Origin: an uncultured Verrucomicrobiae bacterium
GTDB taxonomy: Bacteria; Verrucomicrobiota; Verrucomicrobiia; Palsa-1439
DNA: 8,918 bases
Assembly: GCA_937927265.1 (NCBI GenBank)
Contig: CALBCO010000117.1
Span: 1 to 8,918, forward strand
Reading direction: 5' to 3'
Shown: piece after piece, positions 7,358 through 8,918 of the stretch
Layout of the letters: each line of letters begins with the position of its first letter
Position numbering within the stretch: the stretch's first letter is position 1
Notes under the pieces: generated by a model
Database searches by the model: none
The model's input: only the letters and a program-made list of their open reading frames with translations
Told to the model about the DNA's origin: nothing
Position numbers and translations under genes: made by a program

Positions 7358-8697
7358 GGGTGCGCGCCACAGCCACCGGCGTTACCCTGCCCGGCAGCAA
7401 CCGCGGCTGCGGCTTCGCGTTCGGCGAGTTTCTGTCGGATCGCGGACGGTTCGTTCGTGGCGCGGCCAGGGCCGGCGCTGACGCCGTTGAACGCATGGAC
7501 GTGGCTGGCATCCCGGCAGCCTTTGGGGCGCGGACCGAAGTTGTACTTGAGCATCTTCCAAAGGTCACCCGGTTGGGTATCAATGCCAAGTGAGACGGTC
7601 GGCTCGTAGCCGCAATGGGTCATGCAATTTTCGCAGCGCGGGTCGCGGACGACGCCGTTGAACACGCCATATTTATCCCAGTCCACCTTTTCCAACATCT
7701 CCCGGTAAGTGCGGTAATGAGCGTCAGTCATCAGGTAGCAAGGGGCTTTCCAACCCGCAATGTTGCGGGTGGGGATAGCCCAAGCCGTGCAGTGGAGGTC
7801 GCGTTGGCCGGCCAGAAATTCCAGATAAGCAGGTGTGCCAAACAGCGGATACTTCTTCCCCCAAGCGACGACGTTTTTGAATTTCTCCTGCGTCAGTTTG
7901 CGGGTCAGAAAGAAATCTTCCGGCTTGCCCTTGCCGCGTTTGACCATGTCCAGCTTGGCGGCGTCATAATCGTAGCCTGGGCTGATGGTGAAGCCGTCCA
8001 CGCCGAGCGACGAGAGATAATCGAGCAAGTGTTCGATCTCCTGCATATCGGTCTCTTTGAACACGGTGGCATTGGTGGCGACTTGGTAGGCGAGAAGCTT
8101 GGCCATTTTGATGGCCGCGATGCATTCCTTGAACACGCCCTTACGTTCGACAATAAGATCGTGTGTGCGTTCGAGTCCATCCACGTGGACGTTCCAATAC
8201 ATCCATTGGGTTGGTGCGATGCTCGGTTTGTGGTCGTTTTTGCCCTTACGGATCTCGCTGGCTTCTTTCTCCGTAATCAAACCAGCCGCAAGCAAGGCCG
8301 CCAGTTTCGGTTCGGTGGCCGGGGAGTAGGTCCGGGCAAGCCAATCGAGCATTTTTTGACGCATGCGGGCAGAGTTGGTGCAGATATAGACGATGCGGCG
8401 TTGTTGCAAGAGACCGTGAACAAGCTCTTCTATGAATGGATAGATCGTTGGTTCGCCGCCGCAAATCGAGACCATCGGCGCATCACACTCGACGGCGGAG
8501 CGGAGGCAATCCTCGAGGCTCATGACGTCTTTGAGGGAGGTGGAATACTCGCGAATGCGGCCGCAGCCGGTGCAGGTGAGATTGCAGGTATGCAACGGTT
8601 CCAGTTGGAGGACGAGGGGAAACTTTCGCACACCCTTTAATTTGTTGACGATGATGTGCCGGGCGATCCGGAGGCTGAGTGCGAGCGGGAATCTCAT
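7354..8697 (-). CDS. hpnH: HpnH, radical SAM adenosylhopane synthase (variant with insertion)
   Basis: Radical SAM enzyme of 447 residues. HpnH joins a 5'-deoxyadenosyl radical to diploptene to make adenosylhopane, the first step in side-chain extension. Visible features: the [4Fe-4S] motif CNLTCTGC (Cys38, Cys42, Cys45; CX3CX2C), the SAM-binding GGEP (80-83), the CTN strand end (106-108), VHVDGLERTHD (170-180), the hopanoid-family segment GVDGFTISPGYDYDAAK (232-248), LEFLAGQRDLHCTAWAIPTRNIAGWKAPCYLMTD (292-325), and the Cys-containing CENCMTHCGYE (355-365). All are in the order I know for HpnH. It is longer than typical HpnH (about 330-390 residues): about 40 extra residues lie between 113 and 163, and the tail after about 385 is extended, Ala-rich and ends GGCGAHP. 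The start ATG shares one base with the shc stop (TAATG) and follows an AGGA. The stop overlaps hpnG. Confidence 0.92.
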   Translation of the reverse strand: MRFPLALSLRIARHIIVNKLKGVRKFPLVLQLEPLHTCNLTCTGCGRIREYSTSLKDVMSLEDCLRSAVECDAPMVSICGGEPTIYPFIEELVHGLLQQRRIVYICTNSARMRQKMLDWLARTYSPATEPKLAALLAAGLITEKEASEIRKGKNDHKPSIAPTQWMYWNVHVDGLERTHDLIVERKGVFKECIAAIKMAKLLAYQVATNATVFKETDMQEIEHLLDYLSSLGVDGFTISPGYDYDAAKLDMVKRGKGKPEDFFLTRKLTQEKFKNVVAWGKKYPLFGTPAYLEFLAGQRDLHCTAWAIPTRNIAGWKAPCYLMTDAHYRTYREMLEKVDWDKYGVFNGVVRDPRCENCMTHCGYEPTVSLGIDTQPGDLWKMLKYNFGPRPKGCRDASHVHAFNGVSAGPGRATNEPSAIRQKLAEREAAAAVAAGQGNAGGCGAHP

Positions 8698-8918
8698 TAG
8701 TCCTCGCGGCGGGTGGTCAACGTTCGGAGCCGGGCCACTTTCCGGTAGAGCCGTGGTTGTTCGAAAAACTTCTGCAACGCCCGCGATTTTTCTTGTTTGC
8801 GCGGCACGGGCGGGAAGTTGTTGAATTTCTGCCGGGCATACATGCCAAGCGCCATCAGCGGGAAATAGTGCCGGTAGTGATGGTAGCGGAGGTAGAACAC
8901 TTTCGGGAAACCGGTGCC
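8697..8918 (-). CDS. shc: Squalene-hopene cyclase, C-terminal fragment
   Basis: Only the last 73 residues are in the window; the gene continues beyond 8918. The fragment opens GTGFPKVFYLRYHHYRHYFPLMALG, the C-terminal signature of squalene-hopene cyclase. Against the Alicyclobacillus enzyme (GTGFPGDFYLGYTMYRH...), the active-site aromatics Phe601, Phe605, Tyr609 and Tyr612 all have counterparts (fragment positions 4, 8, 12, 15). Shc is a monotopic inner-membrane enzyme that cyclises squalene to hopene/hopanol. After the usual end (about residue 27 here) there is a basic extension of about 45 residues, rich in Lys/Arg/Phe (KFNNFPPVPRKQEKSRALQK...), longer than the roughly ten residues that follow ALGRY in the reference enzyme. 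The stop TAA (8699-8697) overlaps the hpnH ATG by one base, placing shc first in a shc-hpnH-hpnG unit. Confidence 0.93.
   Translation of the reverse strand, partial: GTGFPKVFYLRYHHYRHYFPLMALGMYARQKFNNFPPVPRKQEKSRALQKFFEQPRLYRKVARLRTLTTRRED
8701..8704 (-). promoter_or_regulatory. Ribosome binding site for hpnH
   Basis: On the minus strand GAGGACTAATG puts an AGGA three bases before the hpnH ATG, inside the last codons of shc. This is the clearest Shine-Dalgarno sequence in the minus-strand arm and supports the start at 8697. Confidence 0.45.

Noticed and set aside
7615..8640. Open frame of 341 codons on the plus strand
   Set aside because: It is antisense to hpnH, whose radical SAM motifs are unmistakable; the plus-strand product shows no recognisable domain.

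Overview
The window is part of a hopanoid (bacterial sterol-analogue lipid) gene cluster from a GC-rich Gram-negative bacterium. The RND/MMPL hopanoid exporter HpnN implies an inner and an outer membrane. The gene set and protein style would fit a Verrucomicrobiota/PVC-type or other soil/freshwater lineage, but nothing here fixes the taxonomy and that guess is weak. Nearly every base is coding and the genes run nose to tail with 1-4 base overlaps. No rRNA, tRNA, CRISPR array, insertion sequence or phage gene was seen.

Plus-strand arm (1-6581): the 3' end of a TPR/TatT-like gene (1-359). After a 41-base gap comes an HpnO-type PLP aminotransferase (401-1813), joined by an ATGA overlap to a 12-TM MFS-type membrane protein (1810-3045). 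A second ATGA overlap leads to a protein with two membrane segments, a coiled coil and TPRs (3042-3812). After a 48-base gap comes the 906-residue exporter hpnN (3861-6581).

Minus-strand arm (8918 down to 6596): the C-terminal end of squalene-hopene cyclase (shc, entering from beyond 8918), then hpnH (radical SAM adenosylhopane synthase) overlapping it by one base (TAATG), then hpnG (adenosylhopane nucleosidase/phosphorylase) overlapping hpnH by ATGA. The two arms converge, with 14 bases between the hpnN and hpnG stop codons and a small inverted repeat there.

Together the genes encode a nearly complete route: squalene to hopene (Shc), addition of a 5'-deoxyadenosyl group (HpnH), loss of adenine (HpnG), amination to aminobacteriohopanetriol (HpnO) and movement towards the outer membrane (HpnN). 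The two genes between hpnO and hpnN, an MFS-like protein and a membrane-anchored TPR protein, have no hopanoid role that I know of and are the main candidates for new biology. Other points of interest are an insertion and a C-terminal extension in HpnH, a basic tail on Shc, an Ala in place of an expected acidic residue in TM10 of HpnN, and a shared short-leader start arrangement before hpnO and hpnN.
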